The notes: generated by a model not told the origin, from the letters alone. Shown: positions 18,402-27,618, counted from the stretch's first letter. The stretch: DNA of 64,000 bases from Peptoniphilaceae bacterium AM52-5BH (GCA_027669155.1 JAQEDR010000010.1:4740-68739); one strand, 5' to 3'. Translations and numbers: made by a program.

Positions 18402-20868
18402 AACTTTCTTTTAACTCCTCTGGTTTTGTTGTCATTAGTCTATATAGCTTAGTATCTTTAGGGAATCTATCCACGAATGGAACAATGGTATTCCCATAAA
18501 ACAAAAGCCCTTCTCCTTCATTAGAGTTGGTTACATATGATAATTGGTAAAGTGATATATTTAGTTTATCTGCTAATATTTCTCTATCCCCAGAGGCTTG
18601 ATTTAGCATCAATATAAAGTCTGTATTATCAAATATATTTTCTATTTCAGGACTAGCTAAAAGATCCTTGACATTCTGAGTTAACCCTGTTGGTATTCCT
18701 CCCCATTTACGAAATCTTTTCCAAATTTCTATTGAATAACTTGCTGTTTGTTCTTCTCTTAACAATAAATGGAATTCATCGCAATAATACCTAGTTTCTT
18801 TCTTATTCCTATTAATTGTAACTCTATTCCAAACTTGATCTTGAACAATAAGCATTCCAATTTTTCTTAATTGCTTTCCCAATTCTTTGATGTCATAACA
18901 AAGTATTCTATTTTTAGTATCTACATTAGTTCTATGATTAAAAACATTTAAGCTTCCTTTAACATATATTTCCATTTCTACCGCAAGTTTTTTCCCTACT
19001 TTTTCCTCTTGTTCCAAAAGTAAGTTATATAAATCTTCTAAAATTGGCATATTAGAAGGTATAGGATTATCAAAGTAGTTTTTATATAAGATTGGAAGAC
19101 ATCTATCTATAACAGAAGTTTCTTCTGCACTCAGTCCTTCTTTTCCCACTACTAATTCAAATAATGATAGTATAAAGTCAGACTTTAATGACAATGGATT
19201 ATCTTCATCTGCATAATCTAAGTTTATATCTAATGGATTAATATAGTCTCTACTAGTAGGTGATATCCTTATAACTTCTCCTCCTAATGCTCTAGTTAAA
19301 TTCCCATATTCGGATTCAGGATCACATATTATAATGTCATCTTGTGTAATTAAAAAGGCATTGGTAATTTCTCTTTTAGCCGAGAAAGACTTTCCCGACC
19401 CTGGTGTTCCAAGTATTAAACCATTAGGATTTTTTAACAGCTTTCTATCTGTCATTATGATATTTCGACTTAATGCATTTAAACCATAATATAAGCTTTC
19501 TCCTTCTAAACACAATTCTTCTGTAGTAAATGGAATAAAGATCGCTGTAGAACTTGTAGTAAGTCCCCTTTTCACCTCAATGTCATTCTTTCCAATGGGC
19601 AATGAGGACATAAGAGCTTGTTCTTGCCTATAATTAAGATTCTTTAATACACAATTATGTCTACCTGCTATAGAGTTTAATTGAAAAATTACGTTGCTCA
19701 ATTTCTTTCTGCTTTTTTCTATATTTGTAAATAAAATGGTAATTACAAACATTCTCTCGTTATGATTTTGAAGCTCTAATAAAAGTCTTTTAGCATCATT
19801 TCCATAAGTGATCAAGTCTGAAGGTAATATATCCATGTCATATCCCGATCTTATAGCTTTTTTATTTTCTTCAATTTTCATCTTATCTAGATCTGTAATT
19901 TTTCTTTTTATCATTTTAATTGCATTTGTTTGATCGATAGAGTTTATATGAAAGGTTACAATCATATTTTCTTCAACTTCTAAAAATTCAGATAATAGTC
20001 TATCAGATAATTCTGGTGCAAGAATCTGTAAAAAATTTACTTCTCCAAAGTATTCTCCTACTCTAAACTGATTTATAGATGAAAAATTAAAAGAAGTCGG
20101 AGAAATATAATCTTTTGTGGATAAACCACTATGTTTTAAATCATCATATGAAAAAGTAAATTTTTTATCTTTATTTAAAATATCATGAATCACCTTTAAT
20201 CTTTCGTATCCATCTAGCACATAAGCCTTCACTCCCATTTTCTTAAAATTATTTAGTATATCCATTTCCATTCTTTCAAGTCTAATTGTAGCTTCTTTTA
20301 TATCCTGTGCTTCTAAGCTAAAAGTGATATACATATATTTACTTAATCCATTGTTCCCTTTTTCACTTTGATTTTTTAACATCTCTCTATATTCTTTTCT
20401 TATCTCATTAAAAGAATCATCTCTATATGGGATATTAATATTTTTTTCTATTTCTTCATTTTTCCCTATTCTGTTAATATATGAGAGTTCAATATCTACA
20501 CTTGGATCAAAGTAATTTAAAAAGTTAGAAAATTCATTAAAAATACTTTCTTTATCTTCTTCTGTCGAAAGCTGATAATTAATATCTAAAAATCTTATCA
20601 TTTTATTAAATTTATTCTTTTCTATTTGACAAATTCCATTTCTAAGCATTCTTAAATAAGGAATTGTATCTTGAACACTTTTTTTCTTTTGTTTTCTTCC
20701 TTTAAAAAAAGAAAGCTCTTTCTTTTGCTTTCTTTGTCCTTTGTACTTCTTTGAATTTTCTATTTTCTTTTGACTTTTACCTATGCTTTTTAAGTCTTCT
20801 TTCTGCTTTTTTAAATTCTCTTTTTCTGCATTTAATTTTTTTTGCTGTCTTTTTTGTATTTGATTCAT
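18391..20868 (-). CDS. virB4: VirB4-like conjugation ATPase
   Basis: The 825-residue cytoplasmic ATPase powers assembly of the type IV secretion channel. Walker A is GTPGSGKS near residue 490, Walker B lies in YYCDEFHLLL near 695, and the preceding CagE/TrbE-like half covers about 150-450. The first 60 residues are extremely Lys/Gln-rich (poly-basic). It overlaps prgI by 4 bp and the methyltransferase by 11 bp, consistent with one transfer operon. Family membership (CD1110/TraE group) is clear. Confidence 0.95.
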   Translation of the reverse strand: MNQIQKRQQKKLNAEKENLKKQKEDLKSIGKSQKKIENSKKYKGQRKQKKELSFFKGRKQKKKSVQDTIPYLRMLRNGICQIEKNKFNKMIRFLDINYQLSTEEDKESIFNEFSNFLNYFDPSVDIELSYINRIGKNEEIEKNINIPYRDDSFNEIRKEYREMLKNQSEKGNNGLSKYMYITFSLEAQDIKEATIRLERMEMDILNNFKKMGVKAYVLDGYERLKVIHDILNKDKKFTFSYDDLKHSGLSTKDYISPTSFNFSSINQFRVGEYFGEVNFLQILAPELSDRLLSEFLEVEENMIVTFHINSIDQTNAIKMIKRKITDLDKMKIEENKKAIRSGYDMDILPSDLITYGNDAKRLLLELQNHNERMFVITILFTNIEKSRKKLSNVIFQLNSIAGRHNCVLKNLNYRQEQALMSSLPIGKNDIEVKRGLTTSSTAIFIPFTTEELCLEGESLYYGLNALSRNIIMTDRKLLKNPNGLILGTPGSGKSFSAKREITNAFLITQDDIIICDPESEYGNLTRALGGEVIRISPTSRDYINPLDINLDYADEDNPLSLKSDFILSLFELVVGKEGLSAEETSVIDRCLPILYKNYFDNPIPSNMPILEDLYNLLLEQEEKVGKKLAVEMEIYVKGSLNVFNHRTNVDTKNRILCYDIKELGKQLRKIGMLIVQDQVWNRVTINRNKKETRYYCDEFHLLLREEQTASYSIEIWKRFRKWGGIPTGLTQNVKDLLASPEIENIFDNTDFILMLNQASGDREILADKLNISLYQLSYVTNSNEGEGLLFYGNTIVPFVDRFPKDTKLYRLMTTKPEELKESYEE

Positions 20869-21212
20869 TTTCTCCCTTCTTTCATTTTACTTATTTTTCT
20901 TTCTATATCATAAATACAATCTGTTTTATATAGTCGAATACTTGGTTGAGTCTTTTTTTCTATCATGTACTTAAGATACTTCTCAAAATACAGACCATCT
21001 TTTTCATAAAGTGTTGTGAAAATAATAGGAAATGCTACTCCTATCATAATAAGCATAGATATATCATTTGGTAGATTTTTTCTTGATAATATATAAATAG
21101 GAAAGCCTATTACTCCTGCTATTGTAAATCCAATTAATTGTCTTTTTGTTAAATTTAATGCTACTTTGGTTTTTACTTTAGTTAAATCTTTTGGAACATT
21201 TACATATGCCAT
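20865..21212 (-). CDS. PrgI family conjugation membrane protein
   Basis: 115 residues with two adjacent membrane helices (LIGFTIAGVIGFPIYIL and ISMLIMIGVAFPIIFTTLY) and the family start VNVPKDLTKVKTKVALNLTKRQ. PrgI proteins are VirB3-like inner parts of Gram-positive conjugation channels and precede virB4, as here (4-bp overlap). Its ATG shares a TAATG with the stop of the 53-residue protein upstream. Confidence 0.9.
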   Translation of the reverse strand: MAYVNVPKDLTKVKTKVALNLTKRQLIGFTIAGVIGFPIYILSRKNLPNDISMLIMIGVAFPIIFTTLYEKDGLYFEKYLKYMIEKKTQPSIRLYKTDCIYDIERKISKMKEGRK

Positions 21213-21373
21213 TATTCTATTTCCTCTATTCTATAAATTATCATCTCATCTTCCCTTTCTTTTTTTCTTATTTTATTTGTTATATATGATCCAATTATAA
21301 TTATTGGTAATCCTATTATTCCAAACCTTTTAATTTTAAGTTCATTCTTTCTTTTATTTATTCCTTTAAACAT
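21212..21373 (-). CDS. Small membrane protein between virB6 and prgI
   Basis: 53 codons from ATG at 21373 with a very good ribosome site (AAAGGGAGGAGAA). It has one hydrophobic helix (FGIIGLPIIIIGSYI) between two basic segments and an acidic C-terminus (EDEMIIYRIEEIE). Stop and the prgI start overlap as TAATG. Position, ribosome site and coupling support a real transfer gene. I do not recognise a family. Confidence 0.75.
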   Translation of the reverse strand: MFKGINKRKNELKIKRFGIIGLPIIIIGSYITNKIRKKEREDEMIIYRIEEIE

Positions 21374-21384
21374 TTCTCCTCCCT

Positions 21385-22248
21385 TTAATGTGCATTTAAT
21401 ATTGATTTTGCAATACTTCCAGATTTCATCATCGTAATTCCAAGTATTAATGTGTAGCCAAGTAGTTCAAAAATACTCTTGTGTATATCTGTTATACTTA
21501 AAGTCTTTACAAGAACTGCATAAATACCTACACATATAAGCAAAAATAACCCTTGTAGTCCAAGAGCAAAAAGTCCTCTAATATAATTAGTTCCTATGCT
21601 CCCCCATTCTTTGTTTCCCATAGTGGCAAAAGGTATAGCACAAACAGAGGTATAGATATATATTTCTATCATTCTTCCATAAAGTATTACCGTTATTAAT
21701 ACCGATATTCCTTGAATTATCATTTTTACTATAGAGGTTTCTATTACTACTGTCATAAGTTTTCCTATCGATTCATTTTTTAATGTTTCTGTCATAGCCG
21801 CTATGTCACCTGGTGAAACTTTTGAACTCACATTAGCTACTCCTGCTGCTTTTCCTATTAAACTTTGAGCTACATCAAATACTGCCATAGAAAATTCAAA
21901 AGCATGAGATACCAACCATACAGCTATCCACATTTTTATAATATATTTAAAGAAATCAAATGTATCTGTATCGTTCATATTATTCTTATTCATTACCATT
22001 TGAATTAACTCAATACATAAAACTGCAGTTATGATAAGACCTGCTATAGGAAGTATTACATTTTCACTTATTGATTTTATAAAGTGGAAAACTTCCGAGT
22101 TCCATCCACTCGGAGTTTTTCCAACTTCTGTTGCTATCGTAGATACTTTATCATTTATATCAAGAAGCATTCCACTTAAATTTTCCTTGATCATATCTAT
22201 AAGCATCTCCGAAAAAAACTCTTTGATCTTATCTACTATATTAAACAT
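21385..22248 (-). CDS. VirB6/TrbL-like polytopic conjugation protein (CD1112 type)
   Basis: 287 residues with an amphipathic N-terminus and about six membrane helices, e.g. VILPIAGLIITAVLCIELI (near 70) and GLFALGLQGLFLLICVGIYAVL (near 230). VirB6-type proteins form the membrane pore of the transfer system. It follows the Maff2 gene by one base and precedes the 53-residue membrane protein. The family is clear from topology and neighbours. Confidence 0.88.
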   Translation of the reverse strand: MFNIVDKIKEFFSEMLIDMIKENLSGMLLDINDKVSTIATEVGKTPSGWNSEVFHFIKSISENVILPIAGLIITAVLCIELIQMVMNKNNMNDTDTFDFFKYIIKMWIAVWLVSHAFEFSMAVFDVAQSLIGKAAGVANVSSKVSPGDIAAMTETLKNESIGKLMTVVIETSIVKMIIQGISVLITVILYGRMIEIYIYTSVCAIPFATMGNKEWGSIGTNYIRGLFALGLQGLFLLICVGIYAVLVKTLSITDIHKSIFELLGYTLILGITMMKSGSIAKSILNAH

Positions 22249-22249
22249 C

Positions 22250-22465
22250 TTATTTTAGTACATTTGCTAAAAGTGGAATTAATTTAAGTCCAATAAGTAC
22301 AATTCCTCCACCTGCCATAAGTTGCTTAATACCTTGAGATTTAGCCCCAGGGTTATCATTACCATAACCTTCCATTAGATTAATTACTCCCCAAGAACCA
22401 AGTCCAGCTCCAATCGCTGTTACTAATACCTTTAATACATTTACTGCTTGTGTGAAAAACTCCAT
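22250..22465 (-). CDS. Maff2 family mobile-element membrane protein
   Basis: 71 residues with two hydrophobic helices around a polar loop (MEGYGNDNPGAKSQGIKQL). This is the typical Maff2 protein found directly before the VirB6 gene in these elements. Its build, two helices with a short loop, is like a VirB2 pilin or channel subunit, but that role is inference. Confidence 0.9.
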   Translation of the reverse strand: MEFFTQAVNVLKVLVTAIGAGLGSWGVINLMEGYGNDNPGAKSQGIKQLMAGGGIVLIGLKLIPLLANVLK

Positions 22466-22468
22466 TTT

Positions 22469-22789
22469 TTATTCCTCCTCTTTTTCTTCTTTATTTATTC
22501 TATTAATATGTTTTACAATAAAATTTTTGAATATTTTCTCCTCTTTTTTTACCTCTTTAAAATATCCAAATATATGAACATACTCACCGCTTTCGAAATC
22601 CTCTACTGTCTCTACTTTTTCTCCGTATAGATTGCAATAAATATATTCTTTTTTTGTTTTTCCATTTTCTTTAAATTTATTTACTACAGTAAAATTTGCT
22701 ACTTCCCTTTTTCCTTCATTTGTATCTATTGTTGTTGTTTTTATTTCTCCAACTAAGTTTCCATTTATGTTTATCATTTCTCTTTCCAT
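22469..22789 (-). CDS. ssb: Single-stranded DNA-binding protein-like OB-fold protein
   Basis: 106 residues with an SSB-like OB fold: INGNLVGEIKTTTIDTNEGK, then VANFTVVNKF and EYIYCNLYGEKVE, ending in a charged tail without the usual DDDIPF tip. It probably coats the transferred single strand or acts in element replication. The chosen ATG at 22789 has AAGGAG 10 bases upstream; an internal ATG four codons on is possible. It is the first gene after a leader-peptide/terminator unit (22826-22913), so it probably heads a regulated transfer block. Confidence 0.8.
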   Translation of the reverse strand: MEREMININGNLVGEIKTTTIDTNEGKREVANFTVVNKFKENGKTKKEYIYCNLYGEKVETVEDFESGEYVHIFGYFKEVKKEEKIFKNFIVKHINRINKEEKEEE

Positions 22790-22825
22790 ATCTTATTTTC
22801 TCCTTGATTTTTTTATGGTTTTTTC

Positions 22826-22857
22826 AAAAAAAGAACATCTATTTTTGTTAGATGTCC
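22826..22857 (-). terminator. Terminator/attenuator upstream of ssb
   Basis: An ACATCTA/TAGATGT hairpin with a T-rich tail (TCTTTTTTT) on the minus strand, 37 bp before the ssb start and 11 bp after a 14-codon leader frame. Its position between leader and first structural gene fits attenuation. Confidence 0.75.
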
Positions 22858-22868
22858 TGATACTATAG

Positions 22869-22913
22869 CTATTTAATTTTTAAAGGAGAATCTCTTTCAT
22901 TGTATATCTTCAT
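22869..22913 (-). CDS. Leader peptide of the ssb-transfer block
   Basis: A 14-codon frame, MKIYNERDSPLKIK, with an excellent ribosome site (GGGAGG five bases before ATG) and followed after 11 bp by a terminator. A strong ribosome site on so short a frame is best explained as a regulatory leader. It could control terminator formation by ribosome position; what stalls the ribosome is unknown. Confidence 0.6.
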   Translation of the reverse strand: MKIYNERDSPLKIK

Positions 22914-22933
22914 GCAATCCTCCCATTTAGTAT

Positions 22934-22972
22934 AAAAAAATACACCTAAAGTTTTTTATATTCTTTAGGTGT
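22934..22972 (-). terminator. Terminator after the 115-residue protein gene
   Basis: A perfect 10-bp stem ACACCTAAAG/CTTTAGGTGT is followed by A and seven T on the minus strand. It closes the upstream VirD4-containing transcript. Confidence 0.85.
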
Positions 22973-22995
22973 TTATATATTTTATGTTTTTTTAT

Positions 22996-23343
22996 TTAAA
23001 ATGTTGCTATTAACTCTTTCTGAGAATTTGTTAAAATTGAGTTTTTTAGCCATATTGGCTCTTTACTAATTATAGAATTAGCTTTGTTAATTATATTTTC
23101 ATCTACTATGGGATATGAATATTTATTTAAGTTTATTGTCCCGTCTTTATTAATTTTTACTTCTAGAAACCTATAACTATTTATTCCTGAAACTAAAGCA
23201 GTGTCGATTAAAACCTTATATTCAGATGAAGGAAGTAGCTTTATATTTTTTAAGCAAGTAGAAATTTTTTCTTTATAATCTAATAATGTTATTATCTTTT
23301 TATATCCTGATATGTTTAAATCATTAATTAAATATTTTTCCAT
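22996..23343 (-). CDS. Hypothetical 115-residue protein
   Basis: A soluble protein with no motif I recognise and a good ribosome site (AAAGGAGGAAG). It alternates hydrophobic and charged residues (GYKKIITLLDYKEKISTCLK) and ends with a helix-rich tail. It lies between virD4 and the ssb leader and is followed by a strong terminator, so it is the last gene of the VirD4 transcript. Confidence 0.6.
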   Translation of the reverse strand: MEKYLINDLNISGYKKIITLLDYKEKISTCLKNIKLLPSSEYKVLIDTALVSGINSYRFLEVKINKDGTINLNKYSYPIVDENIINKANSIISKEPIWLKNSILTNSQKELIATF

Positions 23344-23372
23344 AAAACTTCCTCCTTTCCAAAGTTCCTCTA

Positions 23373-23468
23373 TTAATTAAATACTTGATAAAACTCATTA
23401 ATTAATTTTAAATTTGTAATAATTAATTCTCTTGCTGTTTTTAAATCTTCAATAACTTTATTTATACC
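23373..23468 (-). other. Coding-looking remnant without start codon
   Basis: A 31-codon open stretch (reads VIEDLKTARELIITNLKLI in its centre) ends in TAA between virD4 and the 115-residue gene. No ATG/GTG/TTG with a ribosome site precedes it. It may be the tail of a lost gene. Confidence 0.3.
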
Positions 23469-23491
23469 TTAGACAATATTCAATTTTAATT

Positions 23492-25294
23492 TTATGCCTC
23501 TAAAACTTCAACTTCCATATCACTTTTTAATCTAATTCCATCCTTCTTCTTAAAATATTGTTCTATATCAAACACATTTTTCTTATCATAATCTTCAAGT
23601 AATTTATAATTTTTATGCTTAGTTATATCAAACTTATCAGATAAAAATGGTCTCACTCCTCTTAGTTGATAAATACATTTACCTCCATCCATTACAGTTA
23701 TCTCATCTTGACTCATTAATTCTTTTCCAGTTTTTTGATAATTTAAACCAAAACTTTTTTGATTTGATCTAGTTTCCGACGTATTATATAAATCTATTGT
23801 TTCTTTGCCTAAACTTTCAGATAGTTCTTTTAAGGTTGTCCTTTCTTTACCACCTAAAAATAATGTGGAATCACAATTTCCTACTATGGTGTCCGCATTA
23901 TCTTTATAAATTGCTTTTAGTTGAGACTGAGCTTGCAAAATAATGCAAGCTGATATTTCTCTGCTTCTAATTGTGGCAATTAGCTTTTCAAACTTTGGAA
24001 TCTGACCTATATTGCTAAACTCATCAAGTAGACATCTTACATGAACTGGCAATCTTCCGCCATACTCATCATCTGCCTTATCACATAATAGATTAAATAA
24101 CTGAGAATACATTATTGATACTACAAAGTTAAAGGTATCATCTGTATCTGATATTATTACAAATAAAGCAGTTTTTCTATCTCCAATTTTATCAAGCTCT
24201 AATTCATCTTCGCTCATTAAGTCCCTTAATTCTTCGATATCAAATGGTGCAAGTCTTGCTCCACAAGAGATAAGAATAGATTTAGCAGTCTTGCCCGCAG
24301 CAAGTTTGTATTTTTTGTATTGTTTTACTGCAAAATGATCTGGCTTTTCTTTTTCTAAAGCTTCAAACATATAATCAACAGCATTTTTAAAATTTTCATC
24401 TTCTTCTCTAACTTCTGATGCATCTATCATAGCTAACAAGGTTGAAAAATTTTGTTCTTCTTTTGGTGCTTCATAGTAAATATAACCGATGAGGGCAGTA
24501 TAATAGAGCTTTTCTGCCTTAATCCAAAAATCTTCAGTTGACTTTTCTCCTTCACCTTTTGTATTTGTAATAATTGTTTGCACCAATTTGAGTATATCTT
24601 TTTCACTTCTAATGTAAGCGAATGGATTGTACTTCATAGATTTTTTAAAGTTAATGGTATTTAAAATTTTTATCTCGTATCCATTTTTTTCTAACATTTT
24701 TCCACATTCTAATACTAATGTTCCTTTAGGATCAGTAACTACATAAGACGAATGCATTTGCATGAGATTTGGCTTTACGAAAAATCTTGTCTTTCCTGAA
24801 CCAGAACCACCAATGACAAGCACATTTTTATTTCTTGCATATTTAGGATTCTGAGGGCGATTATTCATTGTAAGTCTCTCTGTTTGAGTTAGTAGAATGT
24901 TATTTTCAAACTTTTTATCAATATATGGCTCTATATCTTTTTCATTTCCCCATCTTGCAGATCCATACTCTTTACCTTCTCTAAATTTTTTTGCTTTTTT
25001 CTTCTTTTGTATTAAAACCAATTTAATAATTAATGCTAGTATTAACCCTGCTAATATATTTCTTATTTTAAATGAAAGAAAATAATTTAAACTATCAATC
25101 TGACTAAAGGCTACCATAATTCTATCTAATATATCTCCTCCTTCATAGGAGTTTATATGACTAGCTAGTATATTTCCTATATAAAAAAATACGAGATATG
25201 GAAGATTTTCTAAAATAAATCTTTTCTTATCTCGTATGTGAAATACATTCTTTATATCTTTCATTACTTCATTAAGTATTTTCGTCTTGTTCAC
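23492..25294 (-). CDS. virD4: VirD4-like type IV coupling protein
   Basis: This 600-residue ATPase of the TraG/VirD4 group brings the relaxase-DNA complex to the channel. Two N-terminal membrane helices (near 28-45 and 60-90) precede Walker A GGSGSGKT near residue 165, and further conserved motifs follow (LLDEFSNIGQIPKFEKLI near 425; ACIILQAQSQL near 460). It ends with a charged tail. It is the first VirB/D-type gene of the block downstream of higBA. Confidence 0.95.
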   Translation of the reverse strand: MNKTKILNEVMKDIKNVFHIRDKKRFILENLPYLVFFYIGNILASHINSYEGGDILDRIMVAFSQIDSLNYFLSFKIRNILAGLILALIIKLVLIQKKKKAKKFREGKEYGSARWGNEKDIEPYIDKKFENNILLTQTERLTMNNRPQNPKYARNKNVLVIGGSGSGKTRFFVKPNLMQMHSSYVVTDPKGTLVLECGKMLEKNGYEIKILNTINFKKSMKYNPFAYIRSEKDILKLVQTIITNTKGEGEKSTEDFWIKAEKLYYTALIGYIYYEAPKEEQNFSTLLAMIDASEVREEDENFKNAVDYMFEALEKEKPDHFAVKQYKKYKLAAGKTAKSILISCGARLAPFDIEELRDLMSEDELELDKIGDRKTALFVIISDTDDTFNFVVSIMYSQLFNLLCDKADDEYGGRLPVHVRCLLDEFSNIGQIPKFEKLIATIRSREISACIILQAQSQLKAIYKDNADTIVGNCDSTLFLGGKERTTLKELSESLGKETIDLYNTSETRSNQKSFGLNYQKTGKELMSQDEITVMDGGKCIYQLRGVRPFLSDKFDITKHKNYKLLEDYDKKNVFDIEQYFKKKDGIRLKSDMEVEVLEA

Positions 25295-25334
25295 TCCCTT
25301 TCTAAAAAATTAATAACTCTTTTATCAGTTTTGT

Positions 25335-25541
25335 TTATTTTTTATACCTTATTACTGGAACTTTTTTTACCTTTTTACCTATTCTTTTTCTTTCCAAAGC
25401 AAAAATCATATCTTCACTTCTTTCAAAATATCCTAAATCTTTATGATAACTCATTCCACATTTACAATGTAATAAATCTATAAACTGTTGCTTCATTTCC
25501 CTTTTACATCTAGGACAAACATTTTTCTTCATTTCATACAC
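25335..25541 (-). CDS. Small zinc-ribbon-like protein
   Basis: 68 residues with four cysteines as CPRCKREM...LLHCKCGM, a likely structural zinc site, followed by a basic tail (KRIGKKVKKVPVIRYKK). No strong ribosome site is seen. It lies between higA and virD4; function unknown, perhaps nucleic-acid binding. Confidence 0.55.
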   Translation of the reverse strand: MYEMKKNVCPRCKREMKQQFIDLLHCKCGMSYHKDLGYFERSEDMIFALERKRIGKKVKKVPVIRYKK

Positions 25542-25548
25542 TTATATG

Positions 25549-25833
25549 TTATATTTTACTTTCAAAGGTAACTTTCAATTTCTTTCCTAATGCATCTGCA
25601 AGTCTATCCAAGGTTTTAATAGAAGGATTAGCATTACCATTTTCTATTTTACTAATATCCCCTTGGGCAATACCTGTCATATCTGAGAGTTCTCTTTGAG
25701 TAAGGTGATTCTCATTTCTTCCATCTATCATAGCCTTTATTATTTGAAATTCCACCTCTAAATTATCCCATTCTTTTTTAAATTCGGGGTTTTCCATTTC
25801 TTCCTTTAAGGTATCTCTAAAATTTTTACTCAT
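25549..25833 (-). CDS. higA: HigA-like antitoxin (XRE helix-turn-helix)
   Basis: 94 residues with an XRE DNA-binding domain at about 38-92 (LTQRELSDMTGIAQGDISKI, then NGNANPSIKTLDRLADALGK). It overlaps the upstream toxin gene by 8 bp in the toxin-first order typical of higBA. It should bind both the toxin and the 18-bp palindrome at 26207-26224. Confidence 0.88.
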   Translation of the reverse strand: MSKNFRDTLKEEMENPEFKKEWDNLEVEFQIIKAMIDGRNENHLTQRELSDMTGIAQGDISKIENGNANPSIKTLDRLADALGKKLKVTFESKI

Positions 25834-26185
25834 TTTTATAACTCCTTCTCTGATAATCTTCCCTATATTGCTTGGCTAATTTAATTTCTGACCTTGGTGT
25901 TTTTTGTGTTTTCTTTATAAATCCATTAGTCAGTATCACTTTGTTTCCTATGACAAAAAAATATAAAACTCTTGTTATGTTTTTTCCTAGTTTCACTCTT
26001 AACTCAAATATTCCATCTTCTAAATGTTTTGAATATGGCTCTCTAAGTTGATTCCCCTTTATTTCTAAGAGTTCTAAGTTTCTAAATACTTTAGCCCTCA
26101 TTTTTATATCCAAAGATAAGAGGAATTCCTCTACTGGATAGCTTCCATCTTCCTTTTCATAATATTCAACTATAAATTGATTCAT
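25826..26185 (-). CDS. higB: HigB/RelE-like toxin
   Basis: The 119-residue protein belongs to the Gp49/HigB group of RelE-fold ribosome-dependent mRNA nucleases. Typical elements are VEEFLLSLDIKMRAKVFRNL, then KHLEDGIFELRVKLGKNITRVLYF and FIKKTQKTPRSEI. It is first in the operon, 21 bp after the operator palindrome. On a conjugative element the pair most likely serves stability. Confidence 0.88.
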   Translation of the reverse strand: MNQFIVEYYEKEDGSYPVEEFLLSLDIKMRAKVFRNLELLEIKGNQLREPYSKHLEDGIFELRVKLGKNITRVLYFFVIGNKVILTNGFIKKTQKTPRSEIKLAKQYREDYQRRSYKNE

Positions 26186-26206
26186 TCTATCTTTTCACTT
26201 TCATTT

Positions 26207-26232
26207 TATAGGATATATCCTATATTGTCAAT
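26207..26232 (-). promoter_or_regulatory. higBA promoter with 18-bp perfect palindrome
   Basis: TATAGGATATATCCTATA (26207-26224) is a perfect palindrome. On the minus strand it lies in the spacer between TTGACA (26227-26232) and a -10-like TAAAAT 17 bp further on. This is the expected place for a HigA operator. Confidence 0.7.
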
Positions 26233-26240
26233 CTTTTCCC

Positions 26241-26732
26241 TTATAAACTTTGCTCTTGATGTTTATGCTTAACCTTATCCTTATCCGTTGTAGCTTTTAC
26301 TTTCTCTTTGAAGTTAGCTAATTTTTCTATAACAGATTCTTTTTTCATGGACTTTTCTCGAGTAAATTTATATACAGTTTTCTTAAAGGCTTGTTCCATT
26401 ATCTTTTCATCTTTTGCTTGAAAAAATATAATATTATTTCCGCTTTCTAAATCTTTTTTTATTGAAAATTTAACTCCATATCTTTTTAATTCTCTTTTTA
26501 AAGTCTTTAAATCTATATCATTAAGCTCTAAGGTTTCTACTTTTCCTTTTTTTACCAGATCTTTTACTTTAACTTTCTTAAATTTACTAATTGCCCCTGT
26601 CTTTTCTAAGCTTGCTTTTTGCTTATTTATTTCTAATATTTTTTTCATTAAGTTTATAACTTGCTTAGCTGTTACTACTCCAGCTTTTTTCATTATGGCA
26701 ATCGTTCTACTATTTATATCGTCATTTTGCAT
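26241..26732 (-). CDS. PcfB-like (DUF3801) conjugation accessory protein
   Basis: 163 residues; the core KVKVKDLVKKGKVETLELND followed by LKTLKRELKRYGVKFSIKKD and IIFFQAKDEKIMEQAFK matches the PcfB family, which in pCF10-type systems helps the relaxosome dock to the coupling protein. The tail is strongly basic. It is the last gene of the repA-dnaC-pcfB block, 14 bp after the loader gene. Confidence 0.8.
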   Translation of the reverse strand: MQNDDINSRTIAIMKKAGVVTAKQVINLMKKILEINKQKASLEKTGAISKFKKVKVKDLVKKGKVETLELNDIDLKTLKRELKRYGVKFSIKKDLESGNNIIFFQAKDEKIMEQAFKKTVYKFTREKSMKKESVIEKLANFKEKVKATTDKDKVKHKHQEQSL

Positions 26733-26746
26733 TTACTCACCTACTT

Positions 26747-27604
26747 TCATTTACTTTTTAATATTTCATAGGCTAATTTCGACTTTTCTTTCATTTTTTC
26801 TATTCTTCTGTTTTCTCCCGTAAATATGATCGGGCTACATATTTCAAGTATTCTTGAGTAAATTCTTTTATCTTTTATTGTTTGAGGATTTGTTAAGACT
26901 GATATACTTAAATTCGTAGTTATAATCAGAGGTTTACCTACTCTATATCTACTATCGATGATATTAAAGATGTGTTCTGCTGCAAAAGCTGTGTCTCTTT
27001 CCATTCCAAAGTCATCTATAATAAGCAGTTGCTTATTATTTAGCTTTTCAATATATTTACTTTTGTCAATTTCAAAGTTTGTCATATCATTTAAAATTAC
27101 TGAAAAGTTTGTCATCTTAACTTTTATTTCTTTTTCTAAAAGACTATTAGCTATGGAACTTGCAAGATAAGTTTTTCCACATCCTACATCTCCTGTTAAA
27201 ATTAAACCTATATTATTTATATATATATCATCAAATTTTTCTACATAATTTCTTGCTACTTCTTCATATTCGCTGTCTTTATCCATGTTAGCAAAGTTCC
27301 AATTTAAAAGTATAGGATCATCAAAGCATTCTTTTTTTAATCTATCAATCTTTAAAAGATGATTAATCTTCTGCCTTTCTTCTTCCTGCTGTTTTTGTTT
27401 TTCTTGTTTACACTTACATAAAATAGGTACTTTTTTTCTTTTTCCTAAAAAGTCAATTTCTTTTTCCATTGGACTTTTACAATGTAAGCAATATTTTAGT
27501 CCTGTTTTTTGATCTATATAACTTTCATTATTGTCTTTTTTTGAAGAATATATTTTTTCTAATGGTTCTATATTGTTTTCTAAAATATCTTTAATTGATT
27601 CCAT
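26747..27604 (-). CDS. DnaC/IstB-like helicase-loader ATPase
   Basis: 285 residues. An N-terminal CxxC...CxC region (YCLHCKSPM ... ILCKCKQEK) may bind zinc. The AAA+ core has Walker A GDVGCGKTYLASSIAN near 140, Walker B LLIIDDFGME near 200 and a sensor ITTN. It would load the replicative helicase on the element origin. I chose ATG at 27604 because GGAGGTG lies about 10 bases upstream and overlaps the repA stop. A longer reading frame would start inside repA without a ribosome site. Confidence 0.88.
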   Translation of the reverse strand: MESIKDILENNIEPLEKIYSSKKDNNESYIDQKTGLKYCLHCKSPMEKEIDFLGKRKKVPILCKCKQEKQKQQEEERQKINHLLKIDRLKKECFDDPILLNWNFANMDKDSEYEEVARNYVEKFDDIYINNIGLILTGDVGCGKTYLASSIANSLLEKEIKVKMTNFSVILNDMTNFEIDKSKYIEKLNNKQLLIIDDFGMERDTAFAAEHIFNIIDSRYRVGKPLIITTNLSISVLTNPQTIKDKRIYSRILEICSPIIFTGENRRIEKMKEKSKLAYEILKSK

Positions 27605-27618
27605 AGAAATTTCACCTC

